NCBI GenBank assembly: GCA_033557465.1
Contig: CM066035.1
Location: 896,613,309 to 896,677,308, forward strand
Source of the DNA: Ichthyophis bannanicus
Taxonomy: Eukaryota; Chordata; Amphibia; Gymnophiona; Ichthyophiidae
Length of the DNA: 64,000 nt
Direction: 5' to 3'
Part shown: one piece after another, positions 52,466-63,000 of the stretch
Numbering within the stretch: position 1 is the stretch's first letter
Layout of the letters: every line of letters begins with the position of its first letter
Made by a program: the position numbers and the translations under genes
Notes under the pieces: model-generated
The model's database searches: none
Told to the model about the DNA's origin: nothing
The model's input: the letters and a program-made list of their open reading frames with translations, nothing else

Positions 52466-52770
52466 CTTTTAAAAGGGCCCCCGATGACATTGGGGCCGGC
52501 GGGAGTGAAACCTGATGCCTCCGGACCTCTGCACTGCCTCCACCACTCTCCCGGGGCTGCAAATCAGCTGTGTGGCTTTTGAAAGGGCCCCCGATGACGT
52601 CGGGGCCGGCGGGAGTGAAGCCTGATGCCTCCGGACCTCTGCACTGCCTCCACCACTCTCCCGGGGCTGCAAATCAGCTGTGCGGCTTTTGAAAGGGCCC
52701 CCGATGACGTCGGGGCCAGCGGGAGTGAAGCCTGATGCCTCGACCTCTGCACTGCCTCCACCACTCTCCC
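52466..52770 (-). repeat. Tandem 110-bp 5' UTR units of the L1-type element
   Basis: Units start at 52466, 52576 and 52686 (each cttttraaagggcccccgat...). The third stops at the target duplication, so there are 2.8 units. They are GC-rich with CpGs and gatgacgtcgggg, a CRE-like tgacgtc core, suggesting promoter monomers like those of some L1 families; the promoter role is inferred. Confidence 0.82.
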
Positions 52771-52900
52771 CAGAACTCTAATCTTAACAAAACTCTTCAA
52801 TGGACAAAGTATGAACACGAAGAAACATGCATATTCAACTTCCCAGGTTAGATGTATCTGTATCGTTCTTTTGATCCCTACGTCAATCCCAGGTACCACT

Positions 52901-52929
52901 GAGACGTTTCACATAAGAAGTTTCCTCAG
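52901..52929 (-). ncRNA. Hammerhead-like core in left Penelope arm
   Basis: The minus strand has CTGAGGA, an ~11-nt spacer, then GTGAAACGTCTC: the CUGANGA...GAAA core order of hammerhead ribozymes found in Penelope elements. Stem II pairing looks weak, so it may be a remnant. Confidence 0.4.
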
Positions 52930-53472
52930 GGGATCTTATTACCTCTATAAAAAGACAAAACAAAACCAAAAAACAAATTAGTGACTTCCAATCCTACCTC
53001 TAACACCTTCCACTAACTAACTAATGACTAAACACAACATTAAAATCACTTTATTGAAATCTTACCGCTACTGCTGCCCACGTTTTAACTCACTGCGGTT
53101 TCATTCCGCTTCCAATGCCAGGAAAGCACCAACCGCCTCCATGCAAAAACGCCGCGCATATCAAATGGCCCTCTTGGCTCCATTTTTAAAGACCCTCCTC
53201 TCTGACTGACGTCAACATGAGACGTCCTTTCATCATACTCCCCCGTGAGGTAAAACAAGCAAACGACAATATAGTCTACAAAATTCAGCCCAAACAGAAC
53301 AATGTACTGATGTAACAACGGGCTACCCCGAACGACAAAAAATAAACCTACTTCAATATCACTGCCTATCCACCCTTTCATCACACACTGCAAAAAAACA
53401 TATCCCTAGGCCATCCTGCGGGACTATTCTTTCGACTAATATCACTTTCAAAATGCTGAGCAGGAACCCATA

Positions 53473-53988
53473 TCAGACACATGCTGACCATTCTATAACA
53501 CTATTCAATCCCTTTGGCTCCAAAGTGTTTAAATTATAAATCCACCTTTGTTCATTTCTAATAAGAACCTGGTCAAGAGTTCTGCCTGCCCTCCCCCTCT
53601 CTATCCTATCCAGGCACAAACAACGCAGTTGTTCAAAAATATGGCTATTTTGTACACAATGCAGCACTATGGGGGCCTCTAGGACCTTCCGGGTCAAGCG
53701 GCTACGATGTTCCCTCATACGTATATGAAAGGATCGAGTAGTTTTTCCTATGTAGCATAGCCCATAGGGGCATATAATTGCGTAAACAGCATTAGCTGAG
53801 TCACAAGTGGTATCGTGTTTCAACTGAATAGTTACTCCCTGGTACTCAAATACCGTGGTGGTAATTGTGATATCACAAATATCACAGGAGCCACAGCTCC
53901 TATGACCCACCCGCTGACTAGATCCAGAACCCTCAACAATGGACGGCAACACAGCTGGACTCAACCATTCCTTTAAATTACGATGCCG
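53473..53988 (-). pseudogene. Penelope-like GIY-YIG endonuclease, RT missing
   Basis: Nicks target DNA for insertion in Penelope-like elements. The frame reads KRHRNLKEWL, then a Cys-rich CGSCDICD, ANAVYAIICPYGLCYIGKTTR (GIY-YIG signature as ICPYGLCYIGKT) and RMREHRSRLTRKVLEAPIVLHC. The C-terminal part is RNEQRWIYNLNTLEPKGLN. It is about 160 codons, uninterrupted to the stop at 53473-53475. Upstream, where RT should be, the inverted right arm begins at 53989. The visible frame has no in-frame ATG near its start, so it reads as a truncated polyprotein end. Confidence 0.85.
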
Positions 53989-54675
53989 TTTTGTCGTTCG
54001 GGGTAGCCCGTTGTTACATCAGTACATTGTTCTGTTTGGGCTGAATTTTGTAGACTATATTGTCGTTTGCTTGTTTTACCTCACGGGGGTGTATGATGAA
54101 AGGACGTTTCATGTTGACGTCAGTCAGAGAGGAGGGTCTTTAAAAATGGAGCCCAGAGGGCCATTTGATATGCACGGCGTTTTTGCATGGAGGTGGTTGG
54201 TGCTTTCCTGGCATTGGAAGCGGAATGAAACCGCAGTGAGTTAAAACGTGGGCAGCAGTAGCGGTAAGATTTCAATAAAGTGATTTTAATGTTGTGTTTA
54301 GTCATTAGTTAGTTAGTGGAAGGTGTTAGAGGTAGGATTGGAAGTCACTAATTTGTTTTTTGGTTTTGTTTTGTCTTTTTATAGAGGTAATAAGATCCCC
54401 TGAGGAAACTTCTTATGTGAAACGTCTCAGTGGTACCGGGGATTGACGTAGGGATCAAAAGAACGATACAGATACATCTAATCTGGGAAGTTGAATATGC
54501 ATGTTTCTTCGTGTTCATACTTTGTCCATTGGAGAGTTTTGTTAAGATTAGAGTTCTGTTTTTTATCTGAGGTCATTGATGTGATAAAGCATTTTTGCTA
54601 TACAAAGACGTGAGTCTTAATGGCAATGCTCATTTCTAACTGAGACCTCAGAGAATATGAAATTTTCTCTAATCC
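53989..54675 (+). repeat. Right inverted arm of the Penelope-like element
   Basis: 687 bp, the inverse of the left arm with few differences. Contains ctttaaaaatggagccc, the caataaagtgattttaatg polyadenylation-like signal (near 54270) and the hammerhead-like motif. Confidence 0.88.
54398..54430 (+). ncRNA. Hammerhead-like core in right Penelope arm
   Basis: Same CTGAGGA / GAAACGTC order as in the left arm, here on the plus strand. Confidence 0.4.
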
Positions 54676-55629
54676 AAAATTTGAGGCCATGATATTTTGC
54701 ATGCGACAACATGGTTCTATAGCCTTAAGTCATCAAAGCATTGCAGACTTACGGATAAGAGGTTTAAATATTAACTATGGCATTCTCTGCAGTGAGAAGG
54801 AAACCTCTGATGGCTAAACCTCTAACAGCCAGCTGCCCCCCCCTCCCCTCTTTTGAAATGGCGATTCCCTATCTGTTTTTCAGCTTTCAGATTATCTTCT
54901 CTAGAGTCTGGGCTCTGTCTTCCTAAATGTGGCCCAGTTCCTGCCCTTCTCTGTGTCCTTTTCTGTCAGAAAACTGCATTTTGTGTTCCTTATGCAATTC
55001 CCGAATTACTACCACCTGGCTTCCCAGGCTGAATTCTCTTAAAAACCGTAACTTCTCTTTTTGTTTTTCTGATGTCTCCTCTATTGCTCCCTCTACTGGC
55101 TAGCTGTCTTAACTTCCACTTCTAATCTTGGATATAATGGTTCTTTAGTGCTTCATCACTGTTTTTATTTCTTTTCGGGTATTTTTTGCCCATCGTGTTC
55201 CTCCTTTGGGCTTTTGGTTGTTTATGACTGGTCTCTGCTGAAGCTATAGGTGCAAATGAAGGTTCATGGTGCTATCTGGATTAACTGTTGTCCTCCACAT
55301 TTTTAACCACCTCCCATCTAGGCCAGGCATTACAGTGACACTCCTTGGCAAGGGATCCCAGACGTTTTATTTTCTACTTGTGCTTCCTAAGTCTGGTTAG
55401 TGAGGGTCAGTGGTGAGTGACTGCTGGGACGCCTTCCCTGTCAGATGCTGTAAAAATCTCAGGACCCTTGATAAGGATGTATGAAGGTAGACTAAGGCCA
55501 CAAGGCTTTGTTTGCCCATTTTCCCCCACTTACAATAATATCCACACACCATAATTACTTTGTCATTTTTCCATCGCTGAATCTAAAGAGCCTTTATACG
55601 TTGACCAATTTACAGTATAGAATTTTAGG
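54676..55629. other. No recognised feature
   Basis: About 950 bp with T/C-rich stretches, no assignable repeat, RNA gene or coding frame. Confidence 0.5.
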
Positions 55630-56600
55630 AAATACATAGAAACATGTTAGGCCATATGGTCACTTTCTTCTATCTAGTCTGCCCTTCCATATCAAATACT
55701 ATAGTCCCTTTTTTATTTTAGAGATTTTCTGTGTTTGACCAATGCTTTCTTGAATTCAGATACTGTCCTTGTCTCTACTACCTCTACTGGGAGACTATTT
55801 TACGCATATACCAATCTTTCCCTAAAGAAATATTTCTGCATGTTACTCCTGACTCTATCCCTTTCACCCTCATCCTAGGTGCCCTCATTGCAGAGCTTAC
55901 TTTCAATTGAAAGAGGCTCTCCTCTTGTGCATTTATACCACGGAGGTACTTAAACATCTCTATCATATCTCCTCTATCCTGCCTTCCCTCTAACGTATAC
56001 ATATTAACACCTTTAAGTCTGTCCCCATATGGTTTATAATGAAGACCACTGACTATTTTAGTAGCTACCCTCTGTACCGACTCCATCCTGCTTATATCCT
56101 TTTGAAGGTGCGGTCTCCAGAATTGCACATAATACTCCAAATGACGTTGCACCAGAGACTTATACAGAGGCACTATCACCTCCTTTCTTCTGCTGGCCAT
56201 TCCTCTCCCTATACACCCAAGCATTCTTCTGGCTTTTGCCATCACCTTTTCTACCTGTTTAGCTGCTTTAAGATAATCAGACACAGTCACACCCAGGTCC
56301 CACTCTTCTTTCATGGATAGAAGCACTTCCTCTTCTATGCTGTACCGCTTGGATATTTGAAGCCCAGATGCATGACCCTGCATTTTTTAGCATTAAATCT
56401 CAGCTGCCAAATTTTTGATCATTCTTTCCCTCTTCATGTTATCTACTCCTTCCTGGGTGTCTACTGTATTGCAGATTTTGGTAGTATTTGCAGAAAGGCA
56501 AATCTTGTCGGACAACTCTTCCGCAGTATCACTAACAAAGATGTTAAAGAATCTGACCCAGGACAGATCCCTGTGGCACACCACTGGTAACACATTTAGT
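55630..56600 (-). mobile_element. CR1-like LINE, 5'-truncated, minus strand
   Basis: The 3' end at about 55630 has the inverted gataggccatatggtcactt-type tail; coding sequence runs leftward from about 56600. Same family as the plus-strand fragment at 50055-50320. Confidence 0.78.
55784..56593 (-). pseudogene. CR1-like reverse transcriptase, C-terminal half
   Basis: The upstream piece contains CHRDLSWVRFFNIFVSD (compare CR1-clade G-S-V-L-GP-LFNIF) and DTQEGVDNMKRE. After a frame change near 56385, a 199-codon frame runs: KRYSIEEEVLLSMKEEWDLGVTVSD, KARRMLGCIGRGMASR, LVQRHLEYYVQFWRPHLQKDI, MESVQRVATKIVSGL. It ends MRVKGIESGVTCRNISLGKDW. These are the late palm/thumb blocks of CR1-clade RT. The active-site YADD segment falls between the two pieces and is not seen. 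Confidence 0.8.
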
Positions 56601-57229
56601 CTTGGGAAAATTAATAATTTAAAAGTTGGATCTTTTTTATTACATAAAAATATAGGCTTTTGGGTCTTTTGCCATCAAATTCTGTGTAGTTTGCTTAGGT
56701 TACTACTTGGTACAAAGTCATGGATACTTGTTGATCTCTGAATTTCCCGCCATCTTCTCAGAACTAGGGATTCTCTTTGCTCATTATATTAATGTAAAGA
56801 TTATCTGAAGATGGTATATGTTGGCTTTCAAGGCCCACATAGGTGCTTTCTTCAGACAAAAGGAGGAGCCATAGAGGGCCTGTGATCCTGAGAGTTTTCC
56901 GAGGGGCACTTTATTCAACAAATGTGTTAAAGGATGGAATATCTGCAGAGCAGGAAGCAAGAGGCTGCCTGCCTCTCTTTCCAAGTAATTGGTAGTAGAA
57001 GAGGAACTGAAACATTTCACAGTGTGTCACCTATTTTTGCACTGTTATGCCATGGTCTTGTCAAACTTGGATTTGCTGTGGGAATATTTTTAGAAATGCC
57101 CATAGTATCAGCCAAGGAGCAGCATGAACCCATATCTAATAGCAGAATATAGAATATTTAAACATTTATATTCCACTAGTCTCAGCATTTCAAAGTAGAT
57201 TACAAGAAATAATAAAACATAGAAACAAA
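56601..57229. other. No recognised feature
   Basis: AT-rich sequence; 57160-57215 may be a decayed LINE tail (ttccactagtctcagcattt, caaagtagattacaag) but is too short to classify. Confidence 0.45.
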
Positions 57230-57234
57230 GCACA

Positions 57235-57406
57235 CAAGACAACATAAACAGAGTTCTCAAACCTATTTCAGATGAGTTTTTGAGACTGTGCCGTGAATTT
57301 GCAGGGGATAAATTTGCATGCAGTACAGATAATGAATGCAAATCCATTTCATGTATATTTGAAAGATTCTGAAAACTGGGGATCCCCCAGGAAAGATTTT
57401 GGAACC
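57235..57406. mobile_element. Decayed palindromic hAT-like MITE
   Basis: Pattern gagttctcaaacctatttc ... aatttgcatgcagtacag ... aatgaatgcaaatccattt ... tctgaaaactggggatccc ... ttttggaacc follows the block order of palindromic vertebrate MITEs of the type seen at 24722-24898. The left half is strongly decayed. Confidence 0.45.
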
Positions 57407-58286
57407 ATGTCATAGAACATATAAAACTCCCATCCATAACATTTCCTCCTCAACCCAATCCCCCTACGGGGCTCATAAAATCCAAACCCGCCTCCTAATT
57501 CCTTCACTATCCTGCATCCACTAACTCAACCAAGAAATGCCTGTCTAAATAAGTTTGCAACCCAAATAAAAATAATGGGAAATGATGGACCTCTCCCTCC
57601 CTGCAGCCTCATTTCATACTCAACAAACACCACTGCAGTTCTTTGCTTTGCAAAATAAATGTAAGTCTTGCTCATGCTATGTTATGGATCCACTGTGACT
57701 GCCATTCTTTCCTGTTCACATAGACAAGGATGCACCAGATGCCAAGTTTGGTACAGTTTAGCATGCTGAATTTTCCTTTAGCATTCAGACTTGAAGGAAC
57801 TTTAAGCCTCATTAATTTCATCTGTGTGAGGGGCATTTTGAAAATAAGACTTGAGACTGTGTGGAAAGGCGATAATCTTAAAGAAATTTACCAAAATATA
57901 AAAGCCAGGGTCATATATTTTTTTGTATCCCATTTATAATTTATTTTAATTTTCCTGTGCTTTTTCAAATTTAGTCTTTCAGTGAAATACTTCTGCAAAT
58001 ATTTGGTTCATGCTTTTACAGGAAGTTGGATGCGCATGGTTTGAAAGTAGACTGTAACACTTTGAACACTGAATATACTGCACTAGTCTCTGAAACATCT
58101 GCCTCACCTCCAGTTTTCCTCCTTCCTGTATATGTGGGACATAGCATCTGCCCTTTCTAACAGCTGATGGAGTAATTCTGTAAACACTACAGGGATTGGA
58201 GGCTTTGTAGGTCTTCAACATACTTCTCCTGGTTGCTTCTCTGTGGACACCTTACTGCTCCCAAACTGTGCGTATAACAGAAGGTG
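57407..58286. other. No recognised feature
   Basis: About 880 bp, AT-rich, no clear repeat or coding frame. Confidence 0.5.
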
Positions 58287-58288
58287 TA

Positions 58289-59570
58289 CGAGGTGCAATC
58301 AAAATGTATCGAAACTTGTACTGTAATAAAAGTATGACACTGACAGTTACTGCATTCCGTTTCCTTCAAAGTAGTCCCCTTCTGATAAAACACACGTCTT
58401 CCAGCGTTCCTGTCACTGCTGGAAACAATTTTGAAATACCTCTTCGTTATGCTGTGAAGTTGCTGTGTCAAATTTTGCTTAATTGACTCCAAGTCATCGA
58501 ATCTCCTTCTTTTCAGTGGTAATTTCAGTTTTGGAAACCAGAAAAACGTCAGAGTGTGCGAGGTCAGGTGAGTACAGAGGCTGACGGACTTGCTCGATTT
58601 GGTGTTTGGCCAAGAACTGCTGGACAAATGTGATGCGTGAACTGGGCATTGTCGTGATGAAGCAACCATTCATCATTGTTGTGCAGCTCTGGCTTCTTAT
58701 GACGAACTGCATCTCTCAAACGAGTCAAAACTTGGACATAGTAGTACTCTTTATTGATGTTCTGGCCTTTTGGAGCATACTCATGATGAAGAATACCCTG
58801 GTAATCAAAGAAAACTGAGAGCATGACCTTGACATGGCTCCTCACCTGATGGGCTTTCTTGGGTCTGTGAGTTTTTGGAGTCTTCCATTGTGACGATTGA
58901 GCTTTAGTTTCTGGGTCATAACCATAAACCCATGATTCACCACCAGTAATAATCATTTTGATGAAATCTCAAAAATTTTCAACGCATTCCAACAATTCCC
59001 TGGCCGCAGACAGTCTATCTTCTTTTTGGTCAGGGGATAGGAGTTTTGGCATGAATTTTGCAGACACACATCTCATCCCCAAATCGACCCAAAACTGATG
59101 TCTGTCCTCAGCAAGCTCCCTGATAGTCAAAGATTTGAGCGCATTGCGGCAAGCACTGCTTCAACTTTATCTTCGTTCCTGCTTGTGGATTGTCTTCCAG
59201 AACGTTCGTCTCTGTCAACACTTTGGCAGCCCTCTTGAAATGTTTGTACCAGTCATAAACTCGAGCATGACTCATGCATTCATAGTCATACACTTCCTGT
59301 AACTTGTCATGTCTCTTTGCACCAATTTCCAAGTTTCTGGCAGAATTTAATGCCAATTCGCTGATCAATTTTGCACTCGCAATAAGTCTGACAAACTGCT
59401 TTTTACATGATACCAAACATCACATGATTAAAGTACAGGTGTGCTGCAGCTACACTACACTCTGCGCATGCAGAGCACATAAGTAGGTCACTGCATGTTA
59501 ATAGCATCATGGTGCGACATATTGTTAAATAGCTTCACAACAAGTCTCAATAATTTTTGATCACACCTCG
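58289..59570 (-). mobile_element. mariner-type transposon, full length, flanked by TA
   Basis: The 1282-bp element has ~28-bp inverted ends: cgaggtgcaatcaaaatg at 58289 and the inverse of tttttgatcacacctcg ending at 59570. Both are flanked by the TA target duplication (58287-58288, 59571-59572). It carries one transposase gene in minus orientation, now broken. Confidence 0.9.
58310..59416 (-). pseudogene. mariner transposase, frameshifted, first catalytic Asp lost
   Basis: DDD-type cut-and-paste transposase, normally about 345 residues. The N-terminus has KLISELALNSARNLEIGAKR and the helix-turn-helix part YECMSHARVYDWYKHFKRA. The catalytic domain starts ITGGESWVYGYDPETKAQSS, where mariners have GDESW, so the first Asp is Gly. 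The second Asp is present in LLHHDNAQFTHH and the third in SPDLAHSDVFL, consistent with a D34D spacing. The C-terminal part FPKLKLPLKRRRFDDLESIK and GRRVFYQKGTTLKE lie in another frame. Frame changes occur near 59110 and near 58565-58620. Confidence 0.88.
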
Positions 59571-59572
59571 TA

Positions 59573-59756
59573 CACCACATGATCTCATTAAATCAACTTG
59601 CCACTTGGTTATCTCAGCACCATTCCTTTATTTTCATTTGCTTCCTGTGGCTGCATAATGCTTCCTTATCCTGATGCTAACTCTTCCTACTTTAAAAGAA
59701 AAAAAAATTAGACATTGCATCCACTGCATCCCATCCCCCTGCCTACACTCACACCC
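59573..59756. other. No recognised feature
   Basis: Short spacer between mariner and L2; contains an A-run near 59698-59706. Confidence 0.5.
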
Positions 59757-62700
59757 ACACCCTACTACTGCTACTATTCAGCATTTATATAGTGCTACAC
59801 ATGCAGCGCTTTACAGACATACATGTAAGAGACAGTCCCTGCTCGTCAGAGCTTACAATCTCGTCGAGACAATACAGAGCATTAGTCAATTCAGGGCAAA
59901 ACAAAATATGGTATTTCCAATTTGGTCATAACAATTGATGGGAGTCAGGTCAAGATAAAGGATAGAAGTCAGGATCTGAGAGTGACAGTGAAGAGGTGGG
60001 TCTTCAACCTAGATTTGAAGAGGGCCAGGGAGGGTGCTTGGCCTATAGACATAGGTAGGCTGTTCCAGGCGTAAGGTGCAGAAAGGTGAAAGGAGCGAAG
60101 TCGGGCATTGGCAGTGCAAGTGAAAGGCCTAGATAGAAGTAATTTGTTAGAGGAGCGAAGTTCCCGAGAGGGGATGTAGGGAGAGATAAGAGATGAAAGG
60201 TATTGAGGTGCCATAGAGTGAATGCATTTATAGGTCAGTAGGAGAAGTTTGAATTGGATACTGAATTAGATAGGGAGCCAGTGAAGCAATTTGATAAGAG
60301 GAGTAATGTGGGCATGACGAGACTGGCGGAAGATTAGTCGAGCAGCATAATTTTGTATAGATTGAAGGGGAAAGAGATGACACACAGGGAGACCAGCAAG
60401 GAGTAGGTTGCAGTAGTCGAGGCGAGAGGAGATTAAGGAGTGGATAAGCATTTTGGTAGTGTGTTCAGAAAGGAAGGGGCAGATTTTACTAATGTTGTAG
60501 AGAAAGAAGTGGCAGGTCTTAGCTACGAGCTGGAAATGTGTGGAGAAAGAGAGAGGTGTCAAAGATAACCCCCAGATTGCGGGCCGAGGGAACAGGAAAG
60601 ATCGTAGATCCATCCATGGAGACTGAGAAAGGGGGAAGGGGAGGAGTTCGGGGGGAAAGACAAGGAGTTTAGTCTTGGCCATGTTCAATTTCAAGTGGCT
60701 GTGAGACATCCAGGCAGTGATGTCAGAAAGGCAGGCAGAGATCTTGGTCTGGATTGCTGGAGAGATATTAGGCGTAGAGAGGTAGATTTGGGAGTCATCG
60801 GCATAGAGATGGTACTGAAAGCCATGGGAGGAGATAAGCGCGCCAAGGGATTGGGTATAGAGAGAAAAGCAGGGGGCCCAAGACAGATCCCTGGGGTACA
60901 CCAACATGGAGCGGGGTGGGAGAGGAGGAGGAGCCACCAGAGCATACACTAAAGGAGCGATGGAAGAGGTAGGAGGAGAAACAGGATAGTACGGAGCCCT
61001 TGAAACCAAGTGAGGAGAGGATGATGAGGAGAAGATTGTAGTCAACAGTGCCAAGGCAGCGGAGAGGATGAGGACAGAGTAGAGGCCCCTAGATTTAGCC
61101 AGGAACAAGTCATTGGAGACTTTTATAAGAGCCGTTTCAGTGGAGTGTAAGGGACGGAAGCCGGATTGTAGTGGGTCCAGGAGGGCCTGGGAGGTGAGGA
61201 AGTCGAGGCAGCAGCAGTGGACTGCTCGTTCTAGTAGTTTAGATATGAAGGGAATGAGGGAGATGGGTCGATAGAAGGGCAGGTGGGATCGAGTGAGGGT
61301 TTCTTGAGGAGAGGTGTGATTTCAGCATGTTTGAAGTCTACGGGGACAGTTGCAGTGGAGAGTGAAAGGTTGAGAATATGAGAGATGGAGGGGACAACGG
61401 TGGGGGAGATAGGGTGTAAGGGATGGGTGGGGATAGGGTCAGAGGAACAAGTGGTGGGTGTGGAGGAGGAAAGGAGTGCGGTTTCCTCTTCGGAGATCGT
61501 AGGGAAGGAGGCAAGGATAGCAGAGGAAGTATGGATGAGGGCGGAGGTAGATGAGGAAGTGGGGAATTTGAGGGTAATCTTGTGGATTTTGTCATGGAAG
61601 TAGTCGGCTAGGGTTTGGGCAGAAAGGGAGGGCGGGACCAGGGGCTAGGGCACCTTAAGGAGAGAATTGAGGGTGTTAGAGGCGGTGAGGATCAGAGGCA
61701 AGAGAATTAGTCGGATGTAGTATTCTTGTTTGGCAAGTGCTATGGCTGACTGAAAGGAACCAAGCATGAATTTGAAGTGTAGAAGGTCTTCTGGGGAGTG
61801 GGATTTGATCCAAGCACATTTAGCAGAACGGGCACAGGTGCGTAAATAGCGGGTTGTGGATGAAAGCCATGACTGGGGAGCAGAACGTCTGACAGGACAT
61901 GGGGTGGGTGGGGCAAGAGTGTCTAGAGCTGAGGATAGTGCAGTATTTTATACCTCTTATGCCTCGCTGACAGACTTGGAGGACATAATGGAGGAAAGAG
62001 ATGAGAAATGGTGGAGGAGAGAGTCAAGGGATCAATATTATGAAGGTTTCTAAATAGGTCGGAGAAGACAGGACGGGGTTGAGATGGCGGAAGCTGAAGA
62101 TTAAAGTTTAAAAGGTGATGGTCAGATGAGGGAAGGATTGAGTTACGGAAGTTAGAGGGAGAGGAATTAGAGAAGAGTATCAGGTCAAGGCAGTGGCTGT
62201 GCAGGCGGGTGGGGGCAGTGGAGCAAAGTTGGAGGTCAAACGAGGAGGTGAGGGTGAGGAGCTTTAAAGCATGGGGATCATAGGGGTTATCGACGTGAAT
62301 GTTAAAATCGCCAAGAATAAGAGTGGGAGAAGAGGGATCCAGAAAGACGGAAAGCCAGGAGTCGAAGTTTGTAAGGAAGGTGGATGCGGATTTGTCGGGT
62401 GGGCGATAGATAAGAGCTACTCGGAGGGGAAGTGGTGTGAAGAGGCGAATGGAGTGGACTTCAAAAGAGAGGGAGGTGTGTGACTGAGGCAGCGGGAGGG
62501 GTTGGAATTGGCAAGAGGGAGAAAGTAGAAGCCCAACACCACCACCGTGGTCAGTGGATCCAAGGTGTATGGGAGAACTGGTAGCCCCCGTGGCAGAGAG
62601 CAGCAGTGGATGTGGTATCATCTGGGAGGAGCCAGGTTTCAGTTAGGGCAAGAAGATGTAGCACATTAGAGATAAAGAGATCATGAGTAAAAGCAAGTTT

Positions 62701-63000
62701 ATCAGAGACTGAGCGTGCGTTCTATAAGGCACATGAGAACGGGAGAGTGGAGGGGAAAGGAGAGGGATATGGATGAAGCTGGACAGGTTACGTGAGGATT
62801 TCTTTTCAGGGTAAGACAGCGGTCTAGGGAGGCCATTACGTGAGGATCTATTTCCAGAGTAAAACAGAGATCTAGAGGAGCCAGGGTAAGGGTGGATGAG
62901 GCACATGAGGGAGGGGGAGTGAAAGGGGAATGAAGGGGGATGTTGATGATATTAGGTTACGTGAGGATCTCTTCTTAGAGTGAGACAGAACACACACACA
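59757..63000 (-). mobile_element. L2-like LINE, long minus-strand copy
   Basis: The 3' end is at 59757 (tactactgctactattcagc region, then gtaagagacagtccctgc and agagcttacaatctcg). Coding for RT and an upstream AP-type endonuclease extends to about 62900. It is about 3.2 kb, so probably near full length for ORF2. The sense strand is C/T-rich and codes for Ser/Pro/Leu-rich protein. A related tail is at 48806-49055. Confidence 0.85.
59969..62900 (-). pseudogene. L2-like ORF2: AP endonuclease and reverse transcriptase
   Basis: Target-primed retrotransposition protein. The endonuclease part (62621 down to 61923) has VALIYRPPDKSASTFL, LILGDFNIHVDNP (catalytic GDFN) and LPSSDHHLLNFNL (SDH). A Ser/Pro-rich middle follows. 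RT (about 61260 down to 60266) has SGFRPLHSTETALIKV, then [16 protein letters not shown] with the YADD active site (about 60795-60806) and LKLNMAKTKLLVF. ISSRLDYCNLLLAGLP and TPLIKLLHWLPI come next. The last frame (60214 down to 59969) has APYAWNSLPMSIGQAPSLALFKSRLKTHL. Frames change at least near 60265, 61110, 61340 and 61920, so it is inactive. Confidence 0.85.

Larger units (their letters stand above)
50945..52770 (-). mobile_element. L1-type retroposon with ORF1 only (HAL1-like)
   Basis: A 1826-bp minus-strand insertion flanked by perfect 15-bp duplications cagaactctaatctt (50930-50944 and 52771-52785). Sense order: 2.8 tandem 110-bp GC-rich units, short 5' leader, ORF1 (52312 down to 51183), a ~235-bp 3' UTR, and a poly(A) tail (T-run 50943-50953) preceded by an AATAAA-like signal. 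There is no ORF2 (endonuclease/RT). It may be a distinct ORF1-only family mobilised in trans, or an L1 that lost ORF2. It splits an arm of the Penelope-like element and is therefore younger. Confidence 0.85.
50815..53340 (-). repeat. Left inverted arm of the Penelope-like element (split by insertion)
   Basis: The arm consists of 50815-50944 and 52786-53340. It is the inverse of 53989-54675, from ggattagagaaaatttc at its outer end to gaacgacaaaa at its inner end. Relative to the gene it lies downstream in the sense orientation. Confidence 0.88.
50815..54675 (-). mobile_element. Penelope-like element with GIY-YIG gene between inverted arms
   Basis: Two ~686-bp arms in inverted orientation (50815-53340, interrupted by an L1-type insertion; and 53989-54675) surround about 650 bp coding for a GIY-YIG endonuclease on the minus strand. 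Arms outside the insertion are nearly identical. Each has a conserved ctgagga...gtgaaacgtc motif like the hammerhead-ribozyme core known from Penelope terminal repeats. The RT domain that normally precedes the endonuclease is absent, so this is an internally deleted or rearranged copy. Confidence 0.82.

Noticed and set aside
53085..54244. Two similar ~100-codon proteins on opposite strands in the Penelope arms (…LLHQYIVLFGLNFVDYIVV…)
   Set aside because: They are the same inverted-repeat DNA read twice. Similarity follows from arm identity and gives no evidence for coding.
60695..60952. Plus-strand frames within 60-62.5 kb (Gly/Glu/Arg-rich)
   Set aside because: They are antisense shadows of the minus-strand L2 ORF2, caused by its pyrimidine-rich sense strand.
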